DNA of 21,483 nt, from NCBI GenBank assembly GCA_004802705.1, contig SGPL01000555.1:1-21483 (forward strand). Reading direction: 5' to 3'. Below the pieces are notes generated by a model, which searched no databases, was not told where the DNA came from, and was given only the letters and a program-made list of their open reading frames with translations. Positions within the stretch are counted from its first letter, which is position 1, and each line of letters starts with the position of its first letter. Shown here in pieces: positions 1 to 13,497 of this stretch. This DNA comes from Bondarzewia mesenterica (Eukaryota; Basidiomycota; Agaricomycetes; Russulales; Bondarzewiaceae). The position numbers were made by a program, and so were the translations under genes.

Positions 1-432
1 GCGACACCCGTGTGGAGGACGAAACGATCTAGAGCGGTACGGATAGACGGTGGTTATGGATAATTGGGTTTATGGACCAAGGAGATACATAATAATGACT
101 CTTCGTCTTTCTTTTTTCTTCTGTGGTGCTCGCACATTGTACCGTGTCTTGGTTGAATATTTTCGAACACGGGACTTTCATTTACCTTATAACTTTTTTT
201 CTTGACTTTATCATCACTGACTTCTGTGTTGTGAGTGACTTTTACAGCAGATAGTGTTAGTCGATACAAGGAGTACTCGTACATAGAAATGTCTCCGATG
301 TTAGTGAGGACAGATAACAAGAACCATCCACAGGAAAGTGACGGCGTCGGTCCTGAGAGCAGTGCAGCGAGCAGCCCAAAGAAAGTGTAAAAAGCAGAAG
401 AAAATGGGGCAGCAAGCGTGAGTTTGACTTTG
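1..432. other. Downstream flank of the DUF6535 gene
   Basis: No gene is supported here. It lies just past the stop codon of the minus-strand DUF6535 gene, so on that strand it probably holds the 3' untranslated region. A minus-strand open frame crosses it and runs into the DUF6535 coding region in another phase, but it has no recognisable domain. No canonical AATAAA was seen on the minus strand. Confidence 0.5.
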
Positions 433-3400
433 TCACAATCCACTGTACCAGTCAATGACTTCGACCGGCCGAGAGTCGTCATCGGGAGAAGGGTCTCTCC
501 TGTTGTCAGATACCTCTGAGCTCCTGATCCACTCTCCTCCGCCAATCTGACCTTCATCCTGTGAAGCAGTAACAGCAAGAGATGGCTCACTCTCTAGGAA
601 CATGGGGAGAGGGTCAAAACCTGAAGATTCCTTCACACCGACATCATCACCAGCATCCGCTTCGAAGCTGGAGGATAGACGGATGCCAGAAATGTCATCT
701 GCTAGGAGAGTGGATAGATGCGGCACCTCTTCGACGCCATCGTCAGGAGGTTCAGAGAATCCAGAGTCTCTCTGCGCGAGCATGGGAGCCTCCAGATGAC
801 CACGAGAACCCGCACTATGTGCCAGAGGGTGATCGTCGTCAGCCCGAGCCCGATCTGTGTAAGGCTCGCGTTCGACAGGGCCATCCGGTATGACTGGGCT
901 CGCAGATGCAGTAGAGAGTGGTGGAACAGCGTCTATCAAGTCAACAACCTCCTGCAAAGCATCGTCCAGTCTCTCTCTGATTCGAGAATCAACGGATGAT
1001 GCGTCGTTGTCATCATATGCAAAAAGCGCTTCGTATAGAGGGTCCGGCTGCCAAGTGATCCGGTCACTTTCCAGTCCAGTCGAATCACGGGGAAGCGGTG
1101 TAGAAGGGGACATGGGAGAGATCAAATCCCTCGACTGCTGATCTAGCTCGACCCCAGAGAGATACGCGAACAAGTCGTCTTCGTCTGATTCTTCCAGCCA
1201 AGTTATGAATGGGAGTGAGACGTTTCGGCCCTCCAGGACCCGGATCTGCCTTGAGATCACAGCCTGGTCTTCGACAGTTCTGATTCTCCTGATCCTGGAT
1301 CGAGTAGGGGCGCTCTCCGCGTGCGGTTGGTGGGGTGCGCGGCGCCTGAGGACTACCTGTCCTTCAGTGGCAGTAGGCGTCAATTTATCATTGATCATCG
1401 TCAGTGCTCTCGAAACAACGTCTCTGACCACAGGGCAGTCACGCTGATATCTGGTCAGTAGGTTCCTGGCATTGATCAGCAGACCAGGCGTATTCAGGGC
1501 GAGGGTGACGGCGGGAGTGAGTCTCTCCGTAACTTGCATCAAAAATGCTGCCCTTGGTGAAGCATCCTCGAGCTTCGTGGTCTGCTTCTGCCTCTGAACA
1601 ATGACAGTGTGCTCGTTCTTTACGAACCGCAGCAATGTGAGGAGATGAGCCTGCGTCCGCTGGTCCAGTCTAGAAGCAGAGAGCGGCACTTGGACTGAGC
1701 CTAGCGTCTCCAGAACCAGTTTATACTCAGTAGCTGAGAGATGCGAGTTATTGAGAGCACCGGAGACCAGCTGGATGAGATTGGCTACGTGGCCAGCATC
1801 CACCATCTTTGATACGAGGTCTTTCACAGATTTGGAATTCCATTGCTCCAGGATTTCTCCGAGCTCCTTGAAGGAGTCCTTGATCTGGTGCTCGAGCTTC
1901 AGCTCGAGAACGGTGCCAACGGTCCGAGCGTGCACGGCGAGATACTGCAGTACAGAAGTCAGCATGGACAGATTCCCGGATTCTATGTCCCTCAACACCT
2001 CCTTTTGTCTCTCTCGCGTCAGATGGAAGTGCGACTGCGTGGCTCGCGAAGTCTGGTATTTCAAGTAAGAGGCGAAGTCCTTCGTGGACGGAGGCAACTG
2101 TGGGGCGTCCGCAAAGTGAGAGCACAGATGATCGAGGATGGTGTGCATGGACGAGAACCATGGAGCGATCATACTCGTTCTGATGACACCCAGTTTCTGC
2201 TTCAACTCTTTGATTGCGAGATCAAGTGAGTCAGAAGACCGTATGAAGCGCCAACCAGGAGCTCCCTTGGCCGGCATCGGACTGACATGCCTCTCTAGAG
2301 CAAACAGTGAGTGCTTCGCGCGTGTCGTGAGCTCGTCATAGTCACTGAACAGACGCCAGAACATGATAGCGATCGTGCAGTGAGCATGGATAACGACGAC
2401 AGGATCATCGACAGTTCGGAGCCTCATCATTGCAGCGGCAGTCCCAGAGTCGAAAAACAAACTCCATTTATGTGAGTCCTCATCCGAAGTCAGCTCTCTG
2501 CTCAACGCAGAAATCGTCGTCAAGCAAGTCAGCGCGCGCGCCCTCCTCGGCGCGACAAAGTCGACTGCAGAGCTCGCGCATGATTCGAGCAGCTTGACGA
2601 TTTTATCTCCGAGATGGCCGTGCTTCATCAGCGCGTGCATGATGGACATGCCGTCTACCACTCTGCCCGAAGACAAGAAGCCAGGGATGCCTTCGACGAA
2701 CGCCTCGAGTTCGTCATCCTCCGTGAGCGAGTCCAGAATCCATGATAACGCTTCGAGGTCGCGCTCTTTGCATCCCTGCGATGCGTGCATAGCATATTCC
2801 TCCCTGCCATGAGCCAAATTGCCCTGCATAACGACATGCTTGTCGTGAAAATCATGGTATCGCAACGGCCAAACCAGCTGTTTTACACGCCACATGGGAG
2901 CGGACATCGGCGTTTGATATGGGATATCGAGCCCGAACAGGGGCTGCAAGCCGATCAAGATATACCCAGCGCCGTAGATGGAGACGACGATCAAGACCAT
3001 GAGAGCGATGGGCTCGTTAATCGGTGCCAGAAAGTCGTAGATGCCTCCGAAGAACAAGAACAAGGACAGGTGGAGGAGAGTCGGGACGCCGTCCACGAAG
3101 GCTTTCAGTCGAGACTGCTGGATGCCGTGGAACAAGAATGCGCGGATCCGACCACGCTGGTGCGGCAATGAGCGACGCTCTATCGCCTGCGTATAGTTTC
3201 GTGCCCATTGCTGGATCAACGTAGCACAGAGCGCGCAGAGGAGGCTGGATAGCAGACTGAGGAACCAAAGGATGTTAACGCGGATCGCCGAGGCAGGGAT
3301 AGAGGAGTCAGTAGAAGCAGAGGGTAAAGACGCAGAGTCGGTAGAGCGGTTCGTAGAACCAGACATTGCTTGCGAGATTTGTGAGAGCAGAGATGCATTG

Positions 3401-3837
3401 ATAGAATTCGAACCGGGTTGCAGGAGCTGGTAACTCTGAATAAGAAATGCCGTCACACAGGCCGAAAAAAGGCCAGCCTATAGTCAGAGAAGAACATTAG
3501 AGAAACAATAAGAAGTCAGAACCATGAGCATCCGAGTGCGCATACAGCATCAATTCAGACGAGGGAGCACGCACGAAAATCAAATTAGCATCCATGTCGC
3601 CCTTCCAGCTCTCGACCAGCGCCTTGTCGAACTTCTGCGATTCGTTCACATAAATGGACCATATCTTGGACGACCGTTCGACGTCTTCTAAGTTCTGAAG
3701 CGTCACTGGCGGATCAAGCACGTAGATGCTGTGAGCGCAGCTCTCTGTATTTTGTGGCAACGAGTCGGGGGCGCTGTACCTTCTGATGACGCATCACTAC
3801 CGACTTCAATATCTAGACTGGACTCCTCGATGGCCAT
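433..3837 (-). CDS. DUF6535 domain-containing membrane protein
   Basis: Spliced by eye into three exons: 3837-3780, 3705-3575 and 3477-433, giving 1077 aa. The introns are 74 and 97 bases (GTACAG...CCAG and GTGCGT...ATAG), and both junctions keep frame. The N-terminal half matches DUF6535, a family expanded in mushroom-forming fungi: a W-x-x-Y...KALVESWKGDMD segment (about residues 34-59), then a first membrane helix rebuilt exactly across the second junction (LIF joined to AGLFSACVTAF, about 61-79). Three more hydrophobic helices follow, starting VNILWFLSLL, VPTLLHLSLF and IALMVLIVVS. The long C-terminal part is soluble, helical in look, then acidic and Ser/Pro-rich; it resembles nothing I recognise. 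Molecular function of the family is unknown to me. The start ATG at 3837 is the first that splices in frame; a start further upstream cannot be excluded. Confidence 0.85.
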
Positions 3838-5553
3838 AGTGCTTGCCTCGCGAGAGTGCTGTACGCGGGACACAAAAAATAGCGGTGGGCTCGCCTCTGG
3901 TGGTATTGTGCCAATCGCCAACTTGGACGGTGCGAACTTGAAGGCGGCCCGGGCGCCAGGCACTGGGCGCGGAGGCGCAGGAGCACGTGTGATGCCCCCG
4001 AGTCTTCCGCCGCGGACGAGTCCGTCTTGTATTTCTCTCTTTTGACCATCATGCTTCGAGCTTCGAGCTTCAAGTTTGACTATATTGTGGATGTTATCCC
4101 CAGCATATCATTCACTTAGATCTTATTAGTCCTCGAGTACTGGCAGTCCTAGTCATCCCTGAAACCGTGATCTGGGTCGCAACTTGCCAGTGAGGAGCCT
4201 GAGGATCCACCGAGAACGGATCGCTGTACGGTGAAAAATCTCCCAGAGACTGTCAATAGGTTCACTGACATTCTTTGATCCAGTACTGCTGTTTTCTAAA
4301 AATATTATAATGTGTATGCGTCTGGTAGCGTCCGCTCGCGTCGGGCCAGTGCGCATACAACGGACTTTATGCGGGTCCTCTCGTGCGTCTGGCGTCGCAT
4401 ATTCATTGTCAGTAGAGAGATCAAACTAAGCAAACTGATGTCTCTGGATGCAAGCGTCATTTTTGCGATGTAGCCCCGACGCTACTGGCTGTTGCGCCCC
4501 TCGATCCTTGAGCGACCTCGACTAGGCAAGGTCTTCTATCAATGGAGCAACGTCGGAGCAGCAGATCGATTGCATGATTCCACAATGAAATTGCTCACCT
4601 GCCGTTAAGATAGGATCACCCTCTCGACATCGGATATGACTGCACCATATGACTGTGAATGTCCTCGGGACTCAGTGGAGCAGCTCGGGCATCAGCGGTG
4701 GCAAACCTTCGGATTCGAAACCTGTGCGTTTTTGGTTCGTTTGTGTCCAATTCCGACGCCAGGATGGCCCACGACTTGACTGGAGGCAATCAAACGTAGA
4801 TGCCTCTGGCTCAGCGCTCGACGACGGTGCTCGTCACACATTTCTTGGTAGATCATGGCCAGCCATGCCAATCAGAGCTGGGAAAGTATGCCACATACTC
4901 ACGGCCAGTCGTAACGCGGAGAGAAGTTCGGCAAGTGCATAAGATGCAGAGAGGGAGCTACCCCTGAGCTGCATTTGATGTATGTTTTTTATAGGTACGA
5001 CAGGACGACCGCACCAGTTTCACCGCAGCCACGGCCTTCGCGGAGACTGGAATTGGACTGCAGCGAGCTGGAATGGAGGGCCACAATCAGGCGGATCACG
5101 ATTGGTTGCTGTGGCCGCCACTGGTGCGGTCCTCGCCACTCCACTCCTGCAGATTCAGCAAATGGCTTTTGCTCTCTTTCTACTCCTTTCCCCCCACTGA
5201 CACGTCCCAGCGAAAATAGCAAGAAAATTTGGATCGATGGCTCGTAAACGGCATGGCCGGAGGAAAAAGAAAAGTCAAGACGTGTAAGATGATGACGTCG
5301 GAATGGGTCCAGGGTGAGTACCCGAACAGTCACACACCGGAAGAAACGCGCTCAAGTCGACCAGCCATGTCCACGCCAATCCATTTATCTTTCACCCACG
5401 CACCCGCGACCGTCACAGTCCTCATCCCTATCCCTTTTATTCTCCCCTCTGCCACCCCCCACCCCTTTCTCCTTCGAGTTGTCAAGCCAGCATAGATCGT
5501 CCGTCGCCGTAGAAATTTCATTATTCTCCGTTTCGTGTCTGGCGACGAATATC
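3838..5553. other. Divergent intergenic region between DUF6535 and ZIP genes
   Basis: About 1.7 kb separates two genes transcribed away from each other, so both promoters should be here. Short open frames occur on both strands (for example 4649-4942 and 4975-5247 plus), but none shows a domain, compositional signal or splice pattern I can support. A small tandem of GCTTCGA-like heptamers lies at about 4053-4073. The part nearest the ZIP start (about 5395-5480) is strongly pyrimidine-rich, as often seen upstream of well-expressed fungal genes. Confidence 0.5.
5376..5380 (+). promoter_or_regulatory. CCAAT box upstream of the ZIP gene
   Basis: A CCAAT pentamer sits 174 bases before the ATG and just upstream of a long C/T-rich tract. 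CCAAT is the binding core of the fungal HAP/CBF complex, which also takes part in iron regulation in ascomycetes. The pentamer is common by chance, so the role is inference from position. Confidence 0.3.
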
Positions 5554-7055
5554 ATGTCCGACAACTCGACTTCTCCCGCTGTCTCCACCGACAGCGTCAA
5601 CTGCGCGAACGGAGGTGGCGCCCATACCTACACAGGGCTGAGGATTGCATCGGTGTTCATCATTTGGTTTGGGAGCACTTTTGGTGCTCTGTTTCCCGTC
5701 CTTGCACGACGTGCCAAATGGCTCAGCGTGCCCACCTGGGTTTTCGAGTGCGTTTTTCTCTTTCCTTCTCTCTCTGCAGCATTCTCCGGCCAAGTACCAT
5801 TCATTTTTTTTTTTGTCGCTAATGTTCCCGATCTTTGACAGTTTCGCAAAATATTTCGGATCAGGCGTCATCGTGCGTGTCCACATCCCATTGTCTCCAT
5901 CGTGCCATGGCTGACCCATTTGGCAGATCGCGACTGCATTCATCCATCTCCTCTCCCCGGCACTAAGCGAGTTGACTTCACCATGTCTTGCTTCTGGCTG
6001 GCAGGACTACGTACGGACCTTTCCTTTCTCGTTGCCATCACCAGAATCTGATCCCCCCATCTTCTCGTACAGCCATACGCTCTGGCCCTCGCTCTGTTAT
6101 CCATCTTCTCCATCTTCATCGTCGAGTTGCTTGCCTTCCGCATAGGCACCGCCAAACTCCGGAAGCTGGGAATCACTCACGGTATGTTTCATTCCTTCAC
6201 ACACTTTCCCACTGTTTCTTGCCTTTTTTTCCATTTTAATTTTTTTTTTGTCCTGACCTGAAACGTGATTTTCCAAACCTACTAGACGCGCACGGACATG
6301 GCGTTGGTGCCCACTCTGCTCACGGGCCAGAAGGCAGCCAACTCGGCCCTGCCGGAGGTGAGGAAGTCGCCAAAAAGGAGAACGACACAGTATCGGAGGC
6401 CGACATTGAGAATCAACACAAACATGATGACGATGCATCTGCCTTGGCCCAAATAATCGGGGTCGCTATCCTAGAGTTTGGTGTCATGCTGCACAGGTGC
6501 GTCATCTCCGCGGCCATGCTACCCAGTTTGGAGTGCTTACCTGCGATGCGAACAGTATTTTAATCGGATTGACTCTTGCCGTGGACGAAAGCTTCAAAAT
6601 CCTCTTCGTTGTCATTATATTCCATCGTGCGTGCTGCGCTCCCTTTCTGCACCGCCTCCGCCACCGTGTCTAACATTCACCCTTTCGCTGCAGAGCTATT
6701 CGAGGGTCTGGGTATAGGCTCGCGCCTCGCGTTCCTCGACATGCCACGCAAGTACTCCTTCGTGCCCGTTGTCGCCGCCCTGCTGTATGGGATCACGACA
6801 CCCATCGGCATCGCCGCGGGGCTCGGGATTCGCACGACGTACAACCCGGGCACCGCCCGCGCGTCGATCGTGTCGGGCGTGCTCGATGCGCTGAGCGCGG
6901 GTATCCTCATCTACACGGGCCTCGTCGAGTTACTCGCGCACGAGTTTTTGTTCAACAAGGAGATGCACGAGGCGTCGAACGCCAAGCTCGTGTACGCGAT
7001 CGGGTGCATGTTGCTTGGCTGCGGGATCATGGCGCTCCTTGGGCGGTGGGCATAG
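5554..7055 (+). CDS. ZIP family zinc/iron transporter
   Basis: Exons 5554-5747, 5842-5872, 5927-6010, 6073-6181, 6286-6496, 6556-6626 and 6694-7055 join in frame to 353 aa. The product is a plasma-membrane-type metal(II) importer like yeast Zrt1/Zrt2. Visible features: TM1 around residues 29-51; the segment FAKYFGSGVI-IATAFIHLL for TM2, rebuilt over two introns; TM3 (ALALLSIFSIFIVELLAF). Between TM3 and TM4 is a variable His-rich loop (HDAHGHG...HSAHG, later HKHDDD) thought to bind metal. TM4 carries HSVLIG from His209 and TM5 HQLFEGLGIG from His233, the metal-site helices of the family. TM6-8 fill the last exon, ending with the short ALLGRWA tail normal for Zrt proteins. Exon 2 is only 31 bases. 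Zinc is the likeliest substrate; iron or manganese is possible. Confidence 0.95.
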
Positions 7056-7748
7056 TGATTAGACATTGACACGGATATTGGGACAGGGACGTTTTTGTTG
7101 TCATCTTGTTGTCGCCTGTGCAGGCGCGTGTATGCTGGATATAGCTGTAGCCATGATTTTGCCACCTTGAGCACGACTTGAAGCGTGGTACGTGTAGGAT
7201 AGGATTACCACGACCATACGATCATAATAGGCTGTCGTTCATCCTGCAGCATCGGTGCTAGGAGGTGCTCGACTGCATTTTGGGCTGCTGTTGACTTGAT
7301 TTCTGACGGCTTCGCTCGCTCGGGCGCGGGAGTAGACGTTGCGGGAACGAGATTGATGTGTCTATAGACGAATCGCAGAGTGCAGCATGCTGACAGGATT
7401 TGGAACGTGGAAAAGTGCGAGTATACAGCGACGAGGATGCTAAATTATGAGTAAGGTGACAGCCGGGAAGAAAACAAGACAGCGTGCCATGTAAAGACAG
7501 GGACAGAGATACCACAGGCCCTCGAGTATGCAAATCAGTATGAGAATGAGTCTGTACCGTACAGGTACACGTACAAGTGCGCGATTCGCGGAATTTCTCT
7601 GCGGACCAAAAAATACAGTTCTACATAGGCCTTGATGAAGTTCAGTAAGTAGATGCGATCAGTGCCAGCGGTGAGAAGAGAACTAACGGTGGCCATCGGC
7701 CCGTCACATACAAAGATGATCATGAAGGGCTCAACCGACCGAGGGGTT
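7056..7748. other. Convergent intergenic region, ZIP and F-box 3' ends
   Basis: 693 bases between two genes that face each other, so it should hold both 3' untranslated regions. Open frames are short and unremarkable (for example 7258-7533 minus). No RNA gene, repeat or transposon end was seen. Confidence 0.5.
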
Positions 7749-9610
7749 TTACACCGAGGGCTGCAATGCGGTCGTGAAATCGTAACAGGCCACGGGCGTG
7801 TGGACGACGAACGGCGGGCCCGAGTCTGCTTTCCTCTGGGATTTGATCACCGCACCGCGGTCGACGACGAGCACGGTGGGTATGATTGTTTCGAGGCGCT
7901 CGACGTCGTCCCATTCGAGCTGACGCATGTCGGCGAGGCGGAGCGTGTGGACGGCACGGACGCCCGCGGTGCGACGGCGANGGGTCCAGCGTCGGACGAG
8001 GTCGAGGCCGGTATCGGGGAGGGCGAATTGGCCGAGTTCGAGGTCTTCGAGGAGGGGGCATAGGGGTGGGTCGGTGGGGATGTCGAGGGCGCGGAAGGCG
8101 CCTTCGGAGTGCAAGGCGAGGGTGCGCACGTCGCGCAGGTTGGAGAGGCCCTGAGCCCACTCGGTGGCGCTGAATTCGGGGTCGACGGTGCCGTGGCCGA
8201 TGCGGAGGGTGTGTGCGCCGAAGTGGGAGGTGAGGTGGGTGAGTTCGATCCAGAGGAAGATGACGATGGGTTGGGGGCCGAAGGTGCACTCGAGCAGCCG
8301 GTGGCCGGTGGCGGAGGTTCCGTAGAGGGTGGGGAAGCCGTCTCGGAGAGTCAGTTCGAGGGTTGTTATGGTGAAGAGGGAAGGGAGGTGCGCGTGCCAA
8401 GTGGGGATGTAGCGGAAGAGCGGCAAGGAGATGCATGTCGTGGGTGGGAGACGGAGGAGACTGAGGGTGTAGAGGCTGCCGGTGCCTTGGAGAGAGAGGT
8501 CGCGGAGGTGAGGGAGGGAAGTTTGTCGCAGGATGGGCATGTCGATGCCGGTGGGAAGGGGCACGGGGTGCACTGAGTGGAGGTGGAGCTCTTCGAGGGA
8601 AGGGTTTGCGTCGAGCGCGTCGAGAAACGTGTCTATGGTTGGATGATCCGTTTCGTCCAAGACTTCGAGGTGGGTGAGACCCGAGAAGAGGGAGGATGTC
8701 CAAGGCATAGACATGCCGCTCAGGAAGAGACGTCGGAGGGACGGAGTACGGCAATTCATGATTCCACCGGGACTTGCTATACATTCTCTATCCGGGACCG
8801 CGACATTGATAGGGCCGTAGGACGGGAGGCATATGAGGCGGAGTGATTGGAGCGCTGGAAATTTGGAGGGTAAATGCGAAAGAACAGCGTTCATGGCGGA
8901 TTGATCAAGCATCAGCGCAATACTGCGAACGCGATCGGCGCATGAAAACAGGGTGCAGTGATGCTCCGTCAAAGGGTTACCCGTGTATTCCTTGGACTTG
9001 TCGAGTGTAAAGTCAACAAGGACGTCCTGCGACCGCGTGACAAATGTGTTCGTCAGTCTTGTGTCGAGAAAGATAAAAGACCAGAGTGTAGGATGGCCGA
9101 AGGAGACGTCACGCCATTGACGGCAAACGGACGAGATTTGGATGAGCCATTTGTTGGCCTCCTGTGGGGTGACGGAGAAGTCGTGCACGACCTCCCAGAA
9201 TATTTGAGACAGGACCTCAGTTGGGAGGCGGTTGACGGGCGCACGACGATTGTGTAGATACAGAGATGCAAGAATTCCGAGCCGGAGATCGGCGGCTTCA
9301 TCTTGAGCGTCTTCAGGAAGATGAAAAGAAAGAAGGGAGCGGAGGACGGTTTCTGACGACGTGCGGAAGTGAAGGAGGATCAGGGATTTGGAAAGGTCGG
9401 CTACTTTGGACTCTAGCCAGTTTGTTGCGTCTGCGTCAGATCGATTGTCAGTGCTGAGACCGTACAGGGTAAGGTGATGGTCATCGAGCGTTTCGAGCGT
9501 GCGTTCGGTGATGACATGTTCTGTTGGTGGTCAGCGCGGGCGCTCAAGTGCGACAGAATAAATGGCGTACTTGACACGGGCGACGTTGACATGGACGGTC
9601 GGGGGGTCAT
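7749..9610 (-). CDS. F-box protein with leucine-rich region
   Basis: Two exons, 9610-9571 and 9520-7749, split by a 50-base intron (GTACGC...ACAG), give 603 aa. The F-box is at about residues 107-155: NRLPTEVLSQIFWEV, then SVCRQWRDVSFGHPTLWS, the arrangement common to agaricomycete F-box proteins. Before it is an N-terminal helical stretch of about 100 aa. After it come irregular leucine-rich segments such as FPALQSLRL, PSLRRLFLSGM, NPSLEELHLHS and LPHLRDLSLQG. Such proteins are expected to bind Skp1 through the F-box and present targets to an SCF ubiquitin ligase; the target is unknown. The upstream exon is short and its start (ATG 9610) is chosen because the next ATG is only six codons on and the splice keeps frame. 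One codon is unreadable because of an N at 7981. Confidence 0.85.
7981..7981. other. Ambiguous base (N) inside the F-box coding region
   Basis: The only undetermined base seen in the window. It falls in the C-terminal third of the F-box gene in a very GC-rich stretch and makes one residue unknown. The reading frame continues normally on both sides, so it is probably a single miscalled base rather than a gap. Confidence 0.95.
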
Positions 9611-9898
9611 GAAGTGGTTACGCTGAACGAAACGCACTTCGTAAACCGCTTTAATTGAGAAGACGAGAAAATAGTGGTGATTTTGTGATTGACCCTTGCG
9701 GCTTGCGGCTGGGCGTGTGCCAGGAGGATGCTGTTAGTCAATATCGACAGGCGGCTATGTGCTGCAAACCAATTTCTAAGGTTAGGAGATGCTAGGGTTT
9801 AGGCGCTGGAAGGACATGACAAACCCGGGCCTCTGCATCTTCAGTATTACTCACTCACCAGGGACCCTATTCATCAATCCCTCCGCGATAGAACGACG
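9611..9898. promoter_or_regulatory. Short divergent promoter between F-box and ERV1 genes
   Basis: Only 288 bases separate the start codons of two genes pointing away from each other, so they probably share a promoter region. A CCAAT pentamer is at 9769-9773 on the plus strand, 126 bases before the ERV1 ATG. No clear TATA box was seen for either gene. Confidence 0.5.
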
Positions 9899-10447
9899 AT
9901 GGGCACACAACCAATACCAGCCTCCAACGCTAAGACCCCACTCCCCCCAGGTATGGTGTTAGGCCCCGATGGCAAGCCTTGCAAAATCTGCACCGCCTTT
10001 CGCAACTGGAAGCCCGCAGCATCCAAGGGCTCTACCCCTGCCCAAGCCGCAGGAGCAGCTTCCATAGCTGCCCTCGCCGCCCAGCGCGACAAGCATACGC
10101 GTCCTGAATATTGCCCACCTGACGTCGAGCAGCTAGGCCGTGCGACATGGACGTTCCTCCACACCACTGCCGCGTATTACCCCGATAAGCCCACTGTGTA
10201 TCAACGCGCCCAAATGTTGTCCCTCCTTCGCGCCCTCCCCACGCTTTATCCCTGCTCGCACTGCGCAACACATCTGGGTCAGGAGATGAAGACCAGTCCG
10301 CCGGATGTCAGTGGGAGGGTTGCCTTGAGTCGATGGTTGTGTCAGCAGCATAATCTGGTCAACGAGAGGTTGGGCAAGGACCAGTTTGATTGTGCGAAGA
10401 CGGATGAAAGGTGGAAAGATGGGCCTAGTGATGGGAGCTGTGATTGA
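9899..10447 (+). CDS. ERV1: Erv1/ALR FAD-linked sulfhydryl oxidase
   Basis: An uninterrupted 182-aa frame. Erv1 reoxidises Mia40 in the mitochondrial intermembrane space and passes electrons to cytochrome c or oxygen. Key features: N-terminal shuttle pair Cys28-x-x-Cys31 (KPCKIC) on a flexible, Ala-rich arm; the domain opening CPPDVEQLGRATWTFLHT; redox-active YPCSHC with Cys119 and Cys122 beside the flavin; the HNLVN flavin-contact motif; and the structural pair Cys148...Cys165, sixteen residues apart as in known Erv1. No signal peptide or membrane segment is seen, which favours mitochondrial Erv1 over the ER enzyme Erv2. Length is normal for Erv1. It is the only complete gene here without an intron, and it is divergently paired with the F-box gene. 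Confidence 0.93.
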   Translation: MGTQPIPASNAKTPLPPGMVLGPDGKPCKICTAFRNWKPAASKGSTPAQAAGAASIAALAAQRDKHTRPEYCPPDVEQLGRATWTFLHTTAAYYPDKPTVYQRAQMLSLLRALPTLYPCSHCATHLGQEMKTSPPDVSGRVALSRWLCQQHNLVNERLGKDQFDCAKTDERWKDGPSDGSCD

Positions 10448-11112
10448 TTGTATCGGAGTTGGTCAGACATGTATGTCCCACAATTCCGATCGTTTCAGAT
10501 ACGATGCCCACTCACTGCTAACTACCATTCCGTCTGATTTCTCGGTAGAGAATACTCTTGATGCGTGTACATGTTGTTTTCAATACTCCGGAACCCTCAC
10601 TCATATTTAGAAGCTGCCTTGCATCATGGATTTGTGGAAATGGTTGGATTGCGGTGACGACGATTCCGGGTGCTACCAGGAAGGATGTCGATCAATGGTG
10701 ACAGAGGATACCTCCGGTGTATTCTGTTTTTCACACGTCGACGCGACTGTTCTCGACGACCAATGCATGGTGGAATCGCTCTCTAGAACTCGAATTTCTG
10801 CGGGACTGAGAGACTAGGAGACTAGGTTACGTAAAGGCCCAATGGGGAAACTGCCATGGCTTGGCTTGGCTTGGCTTGGCCGCTAAACCTCAGACATTCG
10901 AGAGCATGGACGATGCCTACATTTCTTCCGCTACCACAAGCATTGTAGCGCTGGCGTCTCTACCGCGCATTACGTCCACTCAGTCCACACCACGTCCACA
11001 TCTCGTGCATTTGCATTCTTCATGTCTCACGGACACTGACAGCTAGCATCACTATACCTTGGACTGTCAATTCGGTCCTGTTGATTCTCATCTCTCATCA
11101 ACGACACTCATC
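10448..11112. other. Intergenic region: ERV1 3' end and GH47 promoter
   Basis: 665 bases between two genes on the same strand. It should contain the ERV1 3' untranslated region and the GH47 promoter. A 63-codon frame at 10626-10817 has no recognisable domain. CCAAT occurs at 10839-10843, and a direct repeat of GAGACTAG lies just before it (about 10808-10825). A TTGGC pentamer tandem follows, listed separately. Confidence 0.5.
10860..10880 (-). repeat. TTGGC tandem = four overlapping GCCAAG (PacC-type) sites
   Basis: CTTGGC occurs at 10860, 10865, 10870 and 10875, each copy sharing one base with the next. Read on the minus strand this is four GCCAAG hexamers at 5-base spacing. GCCARG is the known consensus of the fungal pH regulator PacC/Rim101. 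The block lies about 230 bases before the GH47 ATG. It may equally be a simple pentanucleotide microsatellite; the regulatory reading is inference. Confidence 0.45.

Positions 11113-13497
<2,385 letters not shown>

Noticed and set aside
54..590. Minus-strand frame of 178 codons at the left edge
   Set aside because: It overlaps the end of the DUF6535 coding region in another phase, has no recognisable domain, and its hydrophobic stretch is explained by the T-rich 3' flank.
3400..3416. CCGGTTCGAAT on the minus strand, also T-loop-like
   Set aside because: It lies inside the DUF6535 coding exon (LLQPGSNS) and has no tRNA fold around it.
3462..3476. GGCC hairpin with a T-rich loop resembling a terminator
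   Set aside because: It falls in the first codons of DUF6535 exon 3 and encodes the conserved AGLFSAC helix; intrinsic terminators are not expected in a nuclear gene.
4700..4730. GGATTCGAAACC, similar to a tRNA T-arm
   Set aside because: The flanking bases do not pair into a T stem, and no D-arm, anticodon arm or A/B box set was found around it.
7720..8784. Minus-strand frame of 354 codons, rich in Pro, Arg and His
   Set aside because: It is an out-of-phase shadow of the GC-rich F-box gene, which has the real F-box and leucine-rich pattern.
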